A DNA stretch of 64,000 nucleotides from the NCBI RefSeq assembly GCF_001039355.2, contig NW_019775125.1, positions 280,780 through 344,779 of the forward strand. The letters are read 5' to 3'. This DNA comes from Lingula anatina. Lineage: Eukaryota; Brachiopoda; Lingulata; Lingulida; Lingulidae. A program made the position numbers and the translations under genes. Below are positions 62,582-64,000 of this stretch, in pieces (within the stretch, counting starts at the first letter, position 1; every line of letters starts with the position of its first letter). The notes under the pieces are model-generated. The model was not told the origin of the DNA. It made no database searches and worked only from the letters and a program-made list of their open reading frames with translations.

Positions 62582-64000
62582 ATGTCCGTGCTTGGATCTG
62601 TAGTTGACCCATTGTTGACCTGCTGTTGGTAGTTGTTTTTGTGGCTTTAATCTTTGTTTTTTTGCGGAGCCGCAAGAGGAACAACCTTCCCCCGGGTCCA
62701 TGGGGGCTCCCATTGGTAGGCGTGCTGCCTTTCCTTGGAAAAGACCCTCAGCTTACCCTGATGGAGTGGGCCAAGATCTACGGTAACATATTCACTGTGA
62801 AGATGGGGATCACCACAGCGATTATATTGAACGGTTATGAAGCTATCCGAGATGTGTTTCAGAGAAAGGGAGCCCTGTCTTCTGGCAGACCGTATATTCC
62901 GACTCTAGATTTTCTCCATGGGAAAGGTGAGTGATCCGTACTGCATGTGACATGGGGGGGGGGGGGGAGAGGCGTGTAAAGCTAATGAGTTACTACAAGG
63001 CCATCATCTCTACCGTAACAGATCTGAAGTCTCATGTCAGCCTTGCACTACATGTAAAGACCACACTGCATCATTATCTGAGATCTGCAAATTTGTGCTT
63101 TCTTTTTAATATCCTTGCAGTGTCGGGATTTAGAATCATTACGGCACTGGAAGATAAGGAGCTGCCAATCATTACAAAAGTAGACGGCTTACATAATTTT
63201 TATCTATAAAATGACAAGAAAATGCTGCAAAATATCGAATTTCATGCACCTTTAACTATCCATACAAATAATAGGTGAAATGCAAGTCGGGAAACTTGAC
63301 GCACAATATAGTAGATGATTGGGGAGCCGCAAATGAGACACTGATCGCCATAAATCTGCGTAAAGCTTCGAGACGAGTAATTATCTGACAAAATGAACGT
63401 CAATTACGAGTGAAATGAAAATTTTTATTGTTGTTTAAAGAAACTGTTTGTACTTTTTTATCAACTACATGCGCATTATTTTACCAGGGTTAGTATGTGC
63501 TGATTACAGCATGAAACAAAGAGCTTACCGGGAATTTACCCTGAAGTATCTGGCAAAAGCTGACATTGAGAAACAAACTGAAAATGAGATTGACGCTCTG
63601 CTGCAGTACATCCGAAATACAAACGGCGAACCGTTCGATTTCAACAGCACCATCAGCTCTACGGGATCAAACGTCATAGGGAGTATTTTATTTGGAGGCA
63701 GACAGGACTACGACGACCCGAATTTCATAAATTTGGTCGGCTCCTATCGCCATGCAGCCGAACTCAGTGCCCAAGCTTCAATTCAAAACTTTCTCCCTTT
63801 CCTTTCATTTTTGCCTCAGTGTAGCGAAGGCAAGGTGGCGTGGAACACGTTTGCAAGCCACGTCAAAAGGTTGCTAGACCAGCACAAATTGGGGTACGAT
63901 GCACGCGCCACGAGAGGTCTTGTCGACGCTTTTCTGCACCAATTTAAAGAGGGTGACTCTGATCAAAAGTGGCTGTATACGGACGAAGACTTGCTTGCTA
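62582..64000 (+). CDS. Cytochrome P450 C (CYP2-like), 5' part, likely frameshift near the start
   Basis: Exon 1 ends at 62926 (AAAG/GTGAGT) and exon 2 starts at 63488 (ttttaccag) and runs off the right edge. Intron 1 has the same place and phase as in P450 A and B. Exon 1 has LPPGPWGLPLVGVLPFLG and EAIRDVFQRKGALSSGRP. Exon 2 has RNTNGEPFDFNSTISS and ATRGLVDAFLHQ. The I-helix and heme region lie outside. The frame of the anchor has no ATG; a stop (62605-62607) lies before it. ATG at 62582 reads MSVLGSVVDP in another frame and stops at TAG, so one base seems lost or wrong near 62605. The start is therefore uncertain. Confidence 0.85.

Noticed and set aside
1-64000. CRISPR array, bacterial operon or phage
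   Set aside because: The direct repeats lack spacers, the genes have spliceosomal introns and the proteins are animal families.

Overview
The window is a stretch of intron-rich, AT-rich animal (metazoan) nuclear DNA, most likely from an invertebrate. The support is short coding exons with GT/AG borders, long introns, many decayed DNA transposons and hairpin elements, and microsatellites. The gene types fit too: extracellular mucin-like von Willebrand D (VWD) proteins, CYP2-like cytochromes P450 and a METTL27-like methyltransferase. The sequence does not settle the phylum. There is one assembly gap (37453-37573) and one ambiguous base (27912).

From left to right: (1) 1-7821, minus strand, eleven exons of a mucin-like protein (copy 1); its last visible exon is a 27-bp minisatellite coding a Thr-rich tract that runs off the left edge. 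(2) 8-15 kb, spacer block S1, with repeats and decayed elements. (3) 14.8-16.9 kb, a P450 relic in which the 3' flank is fused to the first codons and 5' flank of a P450 gene. (4) 18.9-22.4 kb, minus strand, P450 gene A, three exons with a one-base frameshift in exon 1. (5) 23.7-26.9 kb, repeats. (6) 27.2-37.0 kb, minus strand, a paralogous mucin-like/VWD gene (copy 2) with thirteen exons, including one short VWD exon found by joining phases. (7) 37.6-52.5 kb, spacer blocks S2 and S3, related to S1, with a 1.9-kb Tc1-type element carrying a nested terminal-inverted-repeat element. (8) 52.6-55.4 kb, minus strand, a complete five-exon METTL27-like gene. (9) 58.4-61.6 kb, minus strand, intact P450 gene B. 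(10) 62.6 kb to the right edge, plus strand, P450 gene C, head to head with gene B.

The order mucin/VWD gene, spacer, P450 occurs twice, so the locus is a tandem segmental duplication, followed by insertions, one gene-body deletion and frameshifts. The P450s would be microsomal monooxygenases; the VWD proteins would be secreted or surface glycoproteins with a large conserved ectodomain of no family I recognise. Nothing shows that the two gene types act in one pathway; co-duplication explains their linkage.

The most unusual material is the unrecognised ectodomain of the VWD proteins, the extreme length difference of their mucin tracts, the P450 relic, and several mobile elements with readable structure.
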